A stretch of DNA of 49,691 nucleotides from Candidatus Nomurabacteria bacterium (GCA_028286645.1 JAQBRF010000004.1:155501-205191), one strand, 5' to 3'. Positions 1 to 9,346 are shown, counted from the stretch's first letter. Made by a program: numbers and translations. The notes: a model not told the origin generated them from the sequence alone.

Positions 1-2
1 AT

Positions 3-467
3 CCAATTTCTATAAATACAATTGCTAAGATTTTAAACGTAGAAGTGAAGGAAGTGGAAAAGAATATAGAAGATGTTTCTCGTGCGCTAGAGGAAATAGG
101 ACTTTCCCTTTTAAATAGCCGCGACGGGCTTTCCATTGTAACGCAATCAAATCAGGCGGCTTTAGTGGAGGGGTTTTGGAAAGAAGAGTTAAAAGGGGAG
201 TTAACTCCGGCGGCTCTCCAGGTGCTTACTCTCGTTGCTTATCTGAGCTCTCCCACCAGAGAAGAGATTTCTTATATTCGCGGAGTTCAGTCATCTCAAT
301 CAATACGGACTCTTACGGTAAGAGGTTTAATAGCACGAGAGGGAGAGAAGTGCGGATTAACTGGAGAAGCTTTAAAACATTTGGGTGTAATAAAAGTAGA
401 AGATCTTCCAGAATATGTCCGCATAAATAAAGAATTAAAAGAAAAGCTAGAGTCTAGAAGCATGTAA
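3..467 (+). CDS. scpB: Segregation and condensation protein B (5' end outside window)
   Basis: ScpB is the winged-helix partner of the SMC-ScpA condensin that compacts and segregates the chromosome. The frame is open from the left edge, so the N-terminus is missing; a GTG at 45 is internal, because the upstream in-frame residues (SINTIAKILNVEVKEVEK) continue the first winged helix. The family signature follows: LTPAALQVLTLVAYLSSPTR, then the RGVQSSQSIRTL segment and RGLIAREG of the second winged helix. It ends 3 bases before the carboxypeptidase gene and is probably co-transcribed with the cell-wall genes behind it. scpA would be expected just upstream, outside the window. Confidence 0.88.
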   Translation, partial: PISINTIAKILNVEVKEVEKNIEDVSRALEEIGLSLLNSRDGLSIVTQSNQAALVEGFWKEELKGELTPAALQVLTLVAYLSSPTREEISYIRGVQSSQSIRTLTVRGLIAREGEKCGLTGEALKHLGVIKVEDLPEYVRINKELKEKLESRSM

Positions 468-470
468 AGT

Positions 471-1394
471 ATGATTAACCACTCAAGACATGACTATATT
501 GAACTTTCTTTTGTATATTTATTCGCAGTAATCCTGCTCTTAACTCTCTCAAGGATTACTACACCTGTTGAAATCAAAAGTACTGGAATTATTTCACCCG
601 AGATTTCAAAAAAAGAAAATTCAGTTCTGTTTTTATCTGAGAGTTTTAAAAATATAAATGTAATAGCAAAAGCATATGTTGTGTATGATGTAGTAGATAA
701 TAAAGTGATAGCTTCAAAAAATAAAGATGAAGTTTTACCTCTTGCAAGCCTTACGAAAATTATGACAGCGATTACCGCTTTAACGTATGCAAATACTTCT
801 ACCTTAATTACAATAGATCCGTCGAGCGTTGATGACGGGTATGATTTAGGATTGGAAGAAAATCAAATATGGAAGCTTGGCGAGCTTCTTAAATATACTC
901 TCGTCTTTTCATCAAATGATGGGGCCCAGGCTATAGCTGATAATCTAGGAGGGAGAGGTCAATTTGTGAATGAAATGAATTCAAAATCAAAGTCACTCGG
1001 ACTTAATTTAAAATTTACTCAGCCGGCTGGACTTGATTTGAATGGACAAATAGGGGGATCTGGGTCTGCTTTAGATATGGCTAAACTGTTTGCCGTAGCG
1101 CGTAAAACTTTGCCTGCCATATTGGACGCAACCACTAAGCCTCGAGTAACGGTAATGGCCGGAAATGGCAAAATTTCCGGTATTCCAAATACTAACCAAG
1201 AGATTGGCCAAATCAACGCAGAAGCTTCAAAAACGGGCTTTACAGACGTAGCGGGAGGGAATTTAGGGGTAGTCGTTGATCCTGTGATAGGCCATCCTGT
1301 GGTAATCGTCGTGCTTGGTTCTACTATATCAGGCAGATTTGCTGACGTGGACGCCCTCTATCGGGCGCTCCTCCAGAGTATAAACAGTAAGTAA
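471..1394 (+). CDS. D-alanyl-D-alanine carboxypeptidase (peptidase S11, DacA/PBP5-like)
   Basis: Penicillin-binding serine peptidase that should trim D-Ala from peptidoglycan stem peptides outside the membrane. A hydrophobic stretch at residues 11-28 looks like a signal/anchor. All three active-site motifs are present in order: SLTK (Ser93, Lys96), SSN (147-149) and KTG (254-256). At 307 residues it is short for the family and seems to lack the C-terminal domain and amphipathic anchor of PBP5. It sits between scpB (3-base gap) and mraY and has no Shine-Dalgarno sequence. Family is sure; the exact role (carboxypeptidase or endopeptidase) is inferred. Confidence 0.9.
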   Translation: MINHSRHDYIELSFVYLFAVILLLTLSRITTPVEIKSTGIISPEISKKENSVLFLSESFKNINVIAKAYVVYDVVDNKVIASKNKDEVLPLASLTKIMTAITALTYANTSTLITIDPSSVDDGYDLGLEENQIWKLGELLKYTLVFSSNDGAQAIADNLGGRGQFVNEMNSKSKSLGLNLKFTQPAGLDLNGQIGGSGSALDMAKLFAVARKTLPAILDATTKPRVTVMAGNGKISGIPNTNQEIGQINAEASKTGFTDVAGGNLGVVVDPVIGHPVVIVVLGSTISGRFADVDALYRALLQSINSK

Positions 1395-1431
1395 ATATGC
1401 TCAAGTATTTTACATGTTACAATTATAAAAT

Positions 1432-2502
1432 ATGATCTCTCTTACGATTTTTAAGGTTCTTATGCCTGCAGTGCTGTCGTTTATCATAGGTATTTTATTC
1501 TCGCCGCCGCTTATTTCATTTCTAAGAAAGCATAAAATATGGAAGAAGAAGAATGTGGGTAAAAGCATTGATGGATCTTTAATATCTATCACAGCGACAC
1601 TTCATAATGATGAGGAAAGAAAACTTTTAAGAATGGGAGGCATTGTTATTTGGTTTTCGGTATTTGCAACTACAGCGATCTTTCTGCTTATTTCCTGGAT
1701 ATTCCCATCTTCCATTACAGAAAAAATAGAATTTATATCCAGAAATCAAACATGGCTGCCGCTGATTGCGATGCTGGTAGGAGCCATTGTAGGAGGTGTT
1801 GATGATTTACTTGTGGCCGAAGCATTTGGTGGAAGTTTAAATTCATATGTTGGAGGAGGGCTTTCCTTTCCAGTGCGGCTCGTTGCGGTTTCACTATTAG
1901 GATTAGGCATGGGGGCATGGTTTTATTACAAGTTGGATGTTTCTGCGGTTTACATACCATTTCATGGAGGGGTAGTCGTGGGTGGGTTATTATTTATACT
2001 TTTCTTTACGCTTGTTACGGTCGCTCTATTTTCTACAAGCGTTATAGATGGAGTAGACGGGTTATCGGGTGGTATATTTTCTGCAATATTTACTGCTTAT
2101 GGTTTTATCGCATATTATCAGCAGCAAATCGACATCGCCGCACTTTGTTTTGTAATTGTGGGAGCCATCTTCGCCTTCCTATGGTTTAATGTTCCTCCGG
2201 CTACGTACATGATGGCAGAAACTGGCATTATGGCGCTTACTTTATCTTTATCTGTGATTGCATTTTTAACAGACTCAGTTATGTATCTCCCTATTATCGC
2301 CCTGCCTCTTGTGATAACGACTGGGTCAGTGATTTTACAGCTCTTATGGAAAAAAATATTTAAACGGAAATTATTTATTGTTGCGCCGCTTCACCATCAC
2401 TTTGAGGCAAAGGGATGGGCAAAGGCTCAGGTAACTATGAGATACTGGATCATTTCGTATATGTGCGCCATGTTGGGTGTGGTAGTGGCTCTTATTAGTT
2501 AA
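1432..2502 (+). CDS. mraY: Phospho-N-acetylmuramoyl-pentapeptide transferase
   Basis: Integral membrane enzyme that moves phospho-MurNAc-pentapeptide from UDP to undecaprenyl phosphate, giving lipid I. The 356 residues form about ten membrane helices. Catalytic signatures are visible: the aspartates of GAIVGGVDD, the VIDGVDGLSGG loop, and the histidine motif HHHFEAKGW near the C-terminus. An insertion between the first helices and the RMGGIVIW segment (normally PTMGG) makes the N-terminal part divergent. The start lies just after TACAAT/TATAAA-like sequence, so a short or absent leader is likely. It precedes ftsW by one base (TAA-T-ATG). Confidence 0.93.
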   Translation: MISLTIFKVLMPAVLSFIIGILFSPPLISFLRKHKIWKKKNVGKSIDGSLISITATLHNDEERKLLRMGGIVIWFSVFATTAIFLLISWIFPSSITEKIEFISRNQTWLPLIAMLVGAIVGGVDDLLVAEAFGGSLNSYVGGGLSFPVRLVAVSLLGLGMGAWFYYKLDVSAVYIPFHGGVVVGGLLFILFFTLVTVALFSTSVIDGVDGLSGGIFSAIFTAYGFIAYYQQQIDIAALCFVIVGAIFAFLWFNVPPATYMMAETGIMALTLSLSVIAFLTDSVMYLPIIALPLVITTGSVILQLLWKKIFKRKLFIVAPLHHHFEAKGWAKAQVTMRYWIISYMCAMLGVVVALIS

Positions 2503-2503
2503 T

Positions 2504-3604
2504 ATGTTTGAACGCGTAGATAAAACACTTTTAACTATTACTGTCGTCCTCCTTATTGGAGGGTTAGTAATTTTTTCTTCTGCCGCTCTGGGCGTTTTAT
2601 CAGTTAATGAGGCGAAATTTTATTCAGTTATAAAAACTCAGCTTATTTACGCTCTTATCGGCGGGTCTATAATGCTTTATGTTGGAAGTCTGATTCCATA
2701 TAATTTCTATAGAAAGTACGCTTATATTTTATTTTTTGGAGCATTAGTATTAACTACATTAGTATTTATTCCGGCGCTATCTCAGTATCACGGAGGCGCA
2801 CATAGATGGATCGATATTGGATTTATTTCATTCCAGCCTAGCGAACTGCTAAAGTTCTCATTTGTAGTAGCTGTGGCATTTTGGTGTTCTAGGTATAGAA
2901 ATAACTTTCGGGATTGGAAATTTGGGCTTCTGCCTTTTTTAGGAGCTCTAGGCGTAGTATCCATTATTCTTTTAATGCAGCCTGACTTTGGCACTTGGAC
3001 GGTAACTATCATGTCAGCATTCGCGGCTTATTTCGTAGGAGGGGCCCGAATGAAGCATATTTATATTTTAGTTTTATGTGGCTTTGTGGGTATTGCTGTT
3101 TTGATCGCCGTACGTCCATACATGCTTGAGAGAATTAAAACATTCGTAAATAATACTCACGATCCTAGGGGCTCTTCTTGGCAATTAAACCAATCACTCA
3201 TAGCTCTTGGTTCTGGGGGCTTAACGGGCAGGGGATTGGGCCAAAGCGTGCAGAAATTTAATTATCTCCCAGAACCAATCGGAGATTCTGTATTTGCCGT
3301 CTTAGGAGAAGAAATTGGTTTTTTCGGGGTCATAATCCTAATTGTCTTATATGGTATATTAGGATGGCGGGGCTATATTATATCGATGACCTCGAGTGAT
3401 CAATTTGGACGATTACTCGCTATAGGAATTACGGTTATCATTTTAGTCCAAGCTAGTTTAAATATAAGTTCAATGCTTGGGATTATGCCTTTAACTGGCG
3501 TGCCTCTCCCGCTAGTTTCTCACGGAGGAACTGCGCTCATGGTAATCTTGTTTGAGATCGGAGTGCTCTTAAATATTTCAAAAAACTCACAAAACCTAGT
3601 ATGA
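2504..3604 (+). CDS. ftsW: FtsW/RodA-type lipid II glycosyltransferase
   Basis: SEDS-family membrane protein that polymerises lipid II into glycan strands during division. It has about ten hydrophobic segments and the usual SEDS landmarks: GGAHRWIDIGFISFQPSE, a DFGTW motif, a large extracellular loop holding LGQSVQKFNYLPE, and a C-terminal PLVSHGGTALM. Position between mraY and murG favours FtsW over RodA. The stop overlaps the murG start by four bases (ATGA), so translation is probably coupled; no SD is seen. Confidence 0.92.
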   Translation: MFERVDKTLLTITVVLLIGGLVIFSSAALGVLSVNEAKFYSVIKTQLIYALIGGSIMLYVGSLIPYNFYRKYAYILFFGALVLTTLVFIPALSQYHGGAHRWIDIGFISFQPSELLKFSFVVAVAFWCSRYRNNFRDWKFGLLPFLGALGVVSIILLMQPDFGTWTVTIMSAFAAYFVGGARMKHIYILVLCGFVGIAVLIAVRPYMLERIKTFVNNTHDPRGSSWQLNQSLIALGSGGLTGRGLGQSVQKFNYLPEPIGDSVFAVLGEEIGFFGVIILIVLYGILGWRGYIISMTSSDQFGRLLAIGITVIILVQASLNISSMLGIMPLTGVPLPLVSHGGTALMVILFEIGVLLNISKNSQNLV

Positions 3605-4704
3605 AAATAATTATCACAGGAGCTGGCGGAGGGCATTTTTACCCGTTAATAGCAGTGGCCAATAGAATAAGAAAAGAAGCCTTTGTGCAAAAGATCGTAC
3701 AACCGGAGATATTTTTTATATCAGATAAGCCATATGATGAAAAAGCACTTTACCAGAATCAGATAAAGTTTATTGGTATCGCTGCGGGAAAGTTAACGGT
3801 CTATCCATCTTTTGCGAATATTTCAGGTATATTTAAAACCTTTTGGGGATGTATAAGCGCCGTTTTTAAATTATATTCTCTTTATCCTGACGTGGTATTT
3901 GCTAAAGGTGGGTATGCAAGTTTCCCAGTGCTTTTCGCTGCGAGATTCCTTTCAATACCGGTAGTAGTTCACGAAAGCGATACGGTGCCAGGAAGAACAA
4001 CAAAGTGGGCAGGTAAGTTTGCAATGCGGGTTGCACTTTCTTATGGAGAGGCTTCATCATTTTACCCGAAAGAAGTCATAGCGCTTACCGGGCAGCCTAT
4101 ACGCGACGAACTCCTTCCTCCAGAAAACTATGAAAGAAAGTTTGAGACCAGAGAGCGTCCAACCATCCTTATAACGGGAGCCTCCCAAGGAAGCAAAGCT
4201 ATTAATGAAGCAATTTTAAATGTACTTCCTGAGCTTCTCAATAAATATGATATTGTCCACCAAGTTGGCACATTAAATGTGGATGACATGAAGAAAGTTA
4301 CCGAGTCTATACTAAAAGGCCATCCGTTCCAGGATAGATATTTTATTGATGGCTTTTTAGACTTTTCAGTTTTTTATTCAAAGGTAGATATGGTTATTAC
4401 TCGTGCAGGATCTCAAATGTTTGAAATGGCGCTTTGGCAGCTTCCTATGATAGTCATACCCATACCGGAAACAATAAGCAGAGATCAAAGAAGTAATGCT
4501 TATGCTATGGCAGGACGAGGAATTGCAGAAGTTTTAGAAGAAAATAATATAGGAGCATCTATTTTGCTTACATTAATATCGAAAATAATGGAGAAAGAAA
4601 ATTATGTAAAGATGGCAATAGCCGGCAAGCAGTTTGAGTCATCTCGCCATGCAGCTACGATAATTGCTCGCGAATTAATTAGAATTGGTTTAAGCCACGA
4701 ATAA
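3601..4704 (+). CDS. murG: UDP-GlcNAc:lipid I N-acetylglucosaminyltransferase
   Basis: GT28 peripheral membrane enzyme that adds GlcNAc to lipid I, making lipid II for FtsW. The N-terminal glycine loop GAGGGHFYPL replaces the common GGTGGHxxP. Further family signatures are the GGYASFPV segment, HESDTVPG (usual HEQN region), ITGASQGSKAIN opening the C-terminal Rossmann domain, and SQMFEMALWQLP with IPETISRDQRSNA for sugar-nucleotide binding. Length (367) is normal. The gene is coupled to ftsW by a 4-base overlap and lies 4 bases before gltX. Confidence 0.94.
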   Translation: MKIIITGAGGGHFYPLIAVANRIRKEAFVQKIVQPEIFFISDKPYDEKALYQNQIKFIGIAAGKLTVYPSFANISGIFKTFWGCISAVFKLYSLYPDVVFAKGGYASFPVLFAARFLSIPVVVHESDTVPGRTTKWAGKFAMRVALSYGEASSFYPKEVIALTGQPIRDELLPPENYERKFETRERPTILITGASQGSKAINEAILNVLPELLNKYDIVHQVGTLNVDDMKKVTESILKGHPFQDRYFIDGFLDFSVFYSKVDMVITRAGSQMFEMALWQLPMIVIPIPETISRDQRSNAYAMAGRGIAEVLEENNIGASILLTLISKIMEKENYVKMAIAGKQFESSRHAATIIARELIRIGLSHE

Positions 4705-4708
4705 AGTT

Positions 4709-6139
4709 ATGTCAGATACTAATAAAAAAGTAGTTACAAGATTTGCGCCAAGTCCCACAGGATTTATGCATGTGGGCGGAGTTCGTACGGCTTTATATGC
4801 GTGGGCCTGGGCTAAGAAAAATGATGGTACCTTTATATTAAGAATAGAAGATACGGACAAGGCCCGAGAGGTTGAAGGCTCAATTGCACATATAATGGAG
4901 TCACTAAAGTGGTTAGGAATTGAATGGGATCAGGGTCCAGATATTGGAGGCTCTCATGCTCCGTATTTGCAATCTGAAAGATTAGAGAGTTATAAAAAAT
5001 ATGCAAATATTTTAATTGAAAAAGGTTTGGCCTATCCTGATCCATATACGAAAGAAGAAATAGAAAGCTTTAGGAAAAACGCAGAAGATGAGAAAAAAGT
5101 TTTTTTATTTAGAGATCATCGACCAGAAAAGTTTGGGGTTTGGAATGGCACTCAGCCTCTTCGATTTAAAGTGCCTGTTGTAAAATCTTATACCTGGATG
5201 GACGAAGTGCGGGGTGAGTTATCTGCGGGGCCTGAGGCGCTGGACGATTTCATTTTAATTAAAAGCGATGGATACCCAACTTATAACTTTGCTCACATAA
5301 TAGATGATCTTGAAATGGGTGTAACTCATATAATGAGGGCCGATGAATTTATCGCCTCGACCCCTAAGTTCTTATCTTTGTATGAAGCGTTAGAAATTAT
5401 TCCTCCTGTATTAGTTACTCTTCCTCCGATACTTGGAAAAGAGGGGACAAAGAAGTTGGGGAAAAGAGATGGGGCTAAAGACATATTAGAATATCGCAAT
5501 GATGGCTTCTTGGCGGATGCCATGGTAAATTTCCTCGCATTTTTAGGCTGGAATCCTGGGGACGAAAGAGATGTAATGACTCCTCTAGAAATAATAGAAA
5601 GTTTTGATATTTCACGCATCCATAAAAGCGGTGCAATGTTAGATGAAGAAAAGCTTCTTTGGTTAAATAAAGAGCATTTAAAAAGACAATCAGATGAAGT
5701 TAAATTAAATGAAGTAAAAAAGCACTTACCTGATTACCCCGAAGACTTACTTAAAAGGCTCCTGCCATCGATTATCGATAGAATTTCTGTATATTCTCAG
5801 ATTGATCATATTGAAAGTACAGAATTTAGATTTTTTATTGATTCTCCAGAAGTAGATATAGAAAAGATTATTTGGAAAGATGAAACCAAAGATCAGGCAG
5901 CCATACATCTTGAGGAAGTAAAAAGGTTAATAGAAAGTGGCGATCTTTCTTCTGTGGAAAATGTAAATAAACTTATTATGCCTTATGCAGAAGTGCAAGG
6001 AAAAGGTTCGGTTCTTTGGCCGCTTAGATATTCATTATCAGGTCAAGAAAAGTCAATCGACCCGTTTACTCTTGTGTATATTTTAGGCAAAGAAGAGTCA
6101 ATAAAAAGAATAGAAAAAGTCTTGGAAAAACTTACATAA
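4709..6139 (+). CDS. gltX: Glutamyl-tRNA synthetase
   Basis: Class I aminoacyl-tRNA synthetase charging tRNA-Glu. The HIGH-like box is in APSPTGFMHVGGVRTALYAW at residues 13-32 and the KMSKS-like box is KLGKRDGA near residue 254. IEDTD and the YPTYNFAHIIDD segment are typical GluRS. The 476-residue length fits a full enzyme, with a divergent C-terminal anticodon-binding part. CPR genomes commonly charge Gln through Glu-tRNA-Gln amidation, so it may be non-discriminating; this cannot be read directly. It follows murG by 4 bases, with no SD. Confidence 0.94.
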   Translation: MSDTNKKVVTRFAPSPTGFMHVGGVRTALYAWAWAKKNDGTFILRIEDTDKAREVEGSIAHIMESLKWLGIEWDQGPDIGGSHAPYLQSERLESYKKYANILIEKGLAYPDPYTKEEIESFRKNAEDEKKVFLFRDHRPEKFGVWNGTQPLRFKVPVVKSYTWMDEVRGELSAGPEALDDFILIKSDGYPTYNFAHIIDDLEMGVTHIMRADEFIASTPKFLSLYEALEIIPPVLVTLPPILGKEGTKKLGKRDGAKDILEYRNDGFLADAMVNFLAFLGWNPGDERDVMTPLEIIESFDISRIHKSGAMLDEEKLLWLNKEHLKRQSDEVKLNEVKKHLPDYPEDLLKRLLPSIIDRISVYSQIDHIESTEFRFFIDSPEVDIEKIIWKDETKDQAAIHLEEVKRLIESGDLSSVENVNKLIMPYAEVQGKGSVLWPLRYSLSGQEKSIDPFTLVYILGKEESIKRIEKVLEKLT

Positions 6140-6141
6140 TT

Positions 6142-7440
6142 ATGCGCGACACAAAGAATACATCAAAACTATTTTCGGCATTAATGGGAATATTCTTTAT
6201 ATTAACGCCTATATTTTTATCTGCGCAAAGTGCTGCAGAATTACAATCTAATTTAGATTCATTATCGGCAAAGATCAAAGCGCTCGATAAAGAGATTGAA
6301 TCATATAACAATCAGATAAATAAAACTCAAGGTGATGCTAAGACACTGAAAGTTGCCCTTGCAGACCTTGAGCTTAGACGAGGTCTTCTTTCTAAAGAAA
6401 TTGATAAAACTAAATTAAGCATTTCTCAAGCAGAAAGTGCAATTAATGAAACCCAAGGAAAGATAGTCGTGACCGAAACTGTGCTTGATAAAAAGAAATC
6501 AGATCTTGCCTTAACCTTTAGAAATTTAGTTCAAGAAGACCAGTCTGCTCCACCCCTTGTTCTCGCATTAGGGAAAGGCGCAAAATTTTCTGACGCTATT
6601 GAATTAGTGCAGAGACAAAGCGACTTATCACGGGCGATAAATCAAAAAGTTGAAGAATTATCTAATACTAAGAATGTTCTCGCTGACCAGAAGAAAACAT
6701 TTGAAGATAATAAACAGGCTTTAGAAGAATTAAACAGCCAATTAAATGATAAGAAAGCGCTTGTAGACCAAAACGCTAAAGACAAAAGTAACTTATTGGT
6801 TCAAACTAAAAGTAAAGAGTCTGAATATCAAAAGTTGTTAGCTGATAGACAAAAGAAAAAAGGGGAGTTGGAGGCAGAAATGATTGGGGTAGAATCACAA
6901 CTTAAAACAATAGTTGATGCTACTAAAATTCCGAAAATTGGAAAAGGGGTTTTGCAATATCCATTAGATAAAGTAATCATCACTCAATATTTCGGCAATA
7001 CTCCATTTGCAAGTAAAAATCCTCAGGTGTATAACGGTTCTGGACATAACGGTATAGACTTAGGAATACCAGTTGGTACACCAGTTCTAGCTGCTGCATC
7101 TGGAGTAGTAGTTGGAACCGGAAATACTGATGCTGCATGTAGCGGAGTTTCATATGGAAAATGGGTTTTGATTAAGCATAATAACGGCCTATCAACTTTG
7201 TATGCCCACTTATCTGTTATACAAGTTACGGCAGGACAGCAGTTAACTGCAAAACAGAAGATCGGTCTTTCAGGAAATACTGGGTATAGTACTGGTCCCC
7301 ATGTCCATTTTACTGTATATGCATCAGACGCTGTTCATATAACAGGTCCTGGAGAATATAAAAGTAAGGTTTGCGGTACAGACTTAATAATGCCGATCGC
7401 TCCTCCAGCTGCCTACCTTAATCCACTAAGCTTCTTATAA
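6142..7440 (+). CDS. Secreted coiled-coil M23 murein hydrolase or hydrolase activator
   Basis: EnvC-like layout: an N-terminal signal peptide (hydrophobic residues 10-28, ending FLSAQSA), a long coiled coil to about residue 260, then a C-terminal LytM/M23 domain. Zinc-binding motifs of active M23 enzymes are present: GHNGIDLG (H and D), and GYSTGPHVHF with the HxH ligand, so it may cleave peptide cross-links itself rather than only activate an amidase. Two cysteines in the domain (ACSG and VCGT) could form a disulfide. It starts two bases after gltX and ends the cell-wall gene run. Confidence 0.88.
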   Translation: MRDTKNTSKLFSALMGIFFILTPIFLSAQSAAELQSNLDSLSAKIKALDKEIESYNNQINKTQGDAKTLKVALADLELRRGLLSKEIDKTKLSISQAESAINETQGKIVVTETVLDKKKSDLALTFRNLVQEDQSAPPLVLALGKGAKFSDAIELVQRQSDLSRAINQKVEELSNTKNVLADQKKTFEDNKQALEELNSQLNDKKALVDQNAKDKSNLLVQTKSKESEYQKLLADRQKKKGELEAEMIGVESQLKTIVDATKIPKIGKGVLQYPLDKVIITQYFGNTPFASKNPQVYNGSGHNGIDLGIPVGTPVLAAASGVVVGTGNTDAACSGVSYGKWVLIKHNNGLSTLYAHLSVIQVTAGQQLTAKQKIGLSGNTGYSTGPHVHFTVYASDAVHITGPGEYKSKVCGTDLIMPIAPPAAYLNPLSFL

Positions 7441-7511
7441 ATAGATTACAGACATTAGACATTAGACATTAGATTTTAGATGATGCATACTTATATTTAT
7501 CTGAGCCATCC

Positions 7512-7631
7512 ATGATTACACTTACTATCGCCACCACAGTTGTAGCATTCCTGGTATCTTTCATACTTGGATTGAGTATTGGTATTTATGTGATTTACCG
7601 GGTAGACGCAGTTGTTAAATCTAGAGAATAA
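7512..7631 (+). CDS. 39-residue single-helix membrane peptide
   Basis: Short ORF starting MITLTIATTVVAFL and ending VVKSRE. One hydrophobic helix fills about residues 3-29, followed by a short charged tail (YRVDAVVKSRE). There is no SD, as usual for native genes here. It is followed two bases later by a second tiny membrane peptide, so the pair probably share a transcript. No family recognised; too short to exclude chance completely, but the clean helix-plus-charged-tail design and tight tandem spacing favour a real gene. Confidence 0.5.
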   Translation: MITLTIATTVVAFLVSFILGLSIGIYVIYRVDAVVKSRE

Positions 7632-7633
7632 TT

Positions 7634-7732
7634 ATGCTTATATTTACCATACCTGCATTTATCATACTGCTGTTCGTGGGATTCCTCGCAGGACTTTTGA
7701 TTGCTGTTTACTACATGCTTAATATGAAGTAG
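7634..7732 (+). CDS. 32-residue single-helix membrane peptide
   Basis: Begins MLIFTIPAFIILLFV and ends YYMLNMK. Almost the whole peptide is one membrane helix with a small GFLAGLL patch, which could support helix packing. It starts two bases after the stop of the 39-residue peptide (TAA-TT-ATG), the same close restart seen in native operons of this window. Function unknown. Confidence 0.48.
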   Translation: MLIFTIPAFIILLFVGFLAGLLIAVYYMLNMK

Positions 7733-8125
7733 GTTTTGTGATATTAATTATGATATTAAATAGGGGAGAACTCCCCTTCTAAATTTCCCTAAATTAATTA
7801 GTGTGGATCTTCTTAATTAAAATGTTCAATCAATACATATTAACTTTCTGCGAAAGTCGTATAAGGTACTAGGGGTCATCCTAAATTATCAATGTAAGCC
7901 CACTATAAGACTAAGTCTAGACCATGAGTATATAAATGGCGGAGATCTTTAAGACATCGATAACCTAAATTTACTCTGAGGCATAGTCGTAAAAGATATA
8001 TTGTGCGACATTGACCGTATAGTAAAACCGCTCCCCTCTATACCTAATTTAGGATTTTAAACATTGAAATAATAAATTCATAAATTTGGTACAATTATGA
8101 TTATTAACTTATCACCCTATCCACC
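7733..8125. other. Gene-free stretch with one small palindrome
   Basis: About 390 bases without a convincing ORF. It holds a short hairpin at 7764-7779 (AGGGGA/TCCCCT around GAAC), which could end the tiny-peptide transcript although its T-run is weak, and a TACAAT box at 8090-8095 that could serve the SPFH gene with a leader of roughly 25 bases. Between 7850 and 8040 the sequence is less AT-rich than its flanks and might be an RNA, but I could not find a convincing closing stem. Confidence 0.4.
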
Positions 8126-8872
8126 ATGCCACTTATAATTATATTAATAGTTATCGCCATTCTGTTATTAGCAAGCATTCGTCAAATTAACCAATATGAG
8201 CGCGGAATAAAATTTACGCTTGGTAGATACACTGGACTTATGGATCCAGGCTGGAGATTGGTCGTACCGGTCTTCCAGACATCTCAAAAGGTAGACATTA
8301 GAACCAAGGCTGTGGATGTTCCAGATCAGAATGCAATTACTCGTGATAATGTTTCTGTAAAAGTTAATGCAGTCATTTATTACAAAGTATCTGATGCATC
8401 AAAAGCAATTCTTGAAGTAGAAGATTATAAATATGCAATTTCTCAGTACGCACAAACAACCATGAGGAACATTGTTGGTGAAGCGACATTAGATGAACTC
8501 CTTGCTCACAGGGATAAAATTGCAGATCGTATTCGCGAGATAGTAGAAGTAGAAACAAGCAATTGGGGTCTTAAGGTACAAAATGTAGAGCTTCGAGACG
8601 TAAGTCTTCCTGCAGATATGGAAAGAACTATCGGAAAGCAAGCTGAAGCTGAAAGAGAAAAGCGTGCAGTAATTATTAATGCTGAAGGAGAACTTGCTGC
8701 TGCAGAGAATTTATCAAAGGCTGCACTGCTTCTATCGTCCACTCCTGGAGCGCTTCACCTTCGAACTCTTCAGTCTATAAATGACATGTCATCTGATCAA
8801 TCAAATACAGTTGTGTACATGGTTCCAGTCGAGGCTCTTAAAGCTCTTGAAGGATTTATAAAAAAGCAATAA
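8126..8872 (+). CDS. SPFH/Band 7 domain protein (slipin/stomatin-like)
   Basis: Membrane-anchored scaffolding protein of the stomatin/prohibitin superfamily; such proteins form oligomers that organise membrane domains and regulate membrane proteases. One N-terminal helix (residues 2-17) is followed by the Band 7 core with NQYERGIKFTLGRYTGLMDPG and VDIRTKAVDVPDQNAITRDN, then an Ala/Glu-rich coiled coil (EAEREKRAVIINAEGELAAA) typical of slipins. At 248 residues it is a normal short slipin. No NfeD partner is adjacent. It converges with the 8899-9294 gene. Confidence 0.9.
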   Translation: MPLIIILIVIAILLLASIRQINQYERGIKFTLGRYTGLMDPGWRLVVPVFQTSQKVDIRTKAVDVPDQNAITRDNVSVKVNAVIYYKVSDASKAILEVEDYKYAISQYAQTTMRNIVGEATLDELLAHRDKIADRIREIVEVETSNWGLKVQNVELRDVSLPADMERTIGKQAEAEREKRAVIINAEGELAAAENLSKAALLLSSTPGALHLRTLQSINDMSSDQSNTVVYMVPVEALKALEGFIKKQ

Positions 8873-8896
8873 AAAACCGCCACGTAATAAGGCGGC
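8871..8896 (-). terminator. Intrinsic terminator of the 8899-9294 gene
   Basis: On the minus strand a CCGCC/GGCGG stem (8877-8881 with 8891-8895) is followed by six T residues (8876-8871). It lies 3 bases after the minus-strand stop. Confidence 0.8.
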
Positions 8897-8898
8897 AA

Positions 8899-9294
8899 TC
8901 AGAGACCATTTCTTTTAATCGCCCACTCTCCCGACTGGGTTCCCCTATCTTCACTCTGGCCTTCTGTGAGTTCAAGGACATCATTTACGTGAAGTAAGGT
9001 GGTAAGTGATCCTCCAGATAAAACAAAAATAAGTTTCTTCTGGATTTTCTTTAAATATTTCTTGGGTTTACCTATTCCATCAACAAGACCCAGAAACTCT
9101 ACTCTCATGACGCGGCCATGGAGTCTTCTTGCGGAAGAATACTGCTGAGTGACATTGGTGATGTTTACAGAGAATCCCAGTTGATTCAATATTTCGCGCA
9201 CCTGGTTGTGATTTTTACCTTCCAAGTGGACTGTGACTCTCTTTACTTTCATGCTACGCAATATAACCTTTCTAAACCATGAAAGTTTAATCAT
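8899..9294 (-). CDS. Hypothetical protein, SD-led unit (131 aa)
   Basis: Function not recognised. The protein begins MIKLSWFRKVILRSMKVKRV, is basic in its first third, and contains alternating beta/alpha-looking segments (RVTVHLEGKNHNQVREILNQ, then KKLIFVLSGGSLTTLL) without known motifs. The start at 9294 is chosen because GGGAGAA lies five bases upstream and because longer frames would read through the terminator of the preceding gene at 9347-9374. A TTTACA/TAAGAT promoter (16-base spacer) fits upstream. With its own promoter, SD and terminator it belongs to the self-contained units described in the summary. Confidence 0.65.
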   Translation of the reverse strand: MIKLSWFRKVILRSMKVKRVTVHLEGKNHNQVREILNQLGFSVNITNVTQQYSSARRLHGRVMRVEFLGLVDGIGKPKKYLKKIQKKLIFVLSGGSLTTLLHVNDVLELTEGQSEDRGTQSGEWAIKRNGL

Positions 9295-9346
9295 GATTTC
9301 TCCCATTGAACAGTCTTTTAATCTTATATTATATTTTTGAATTGTA

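Noticed and set aside
3601-3604. UGA recoding as in Gracilibacteria/Absconditabacteria
   Set aside because: TGA stops end ftsW, recR and other genes at the expected family length.
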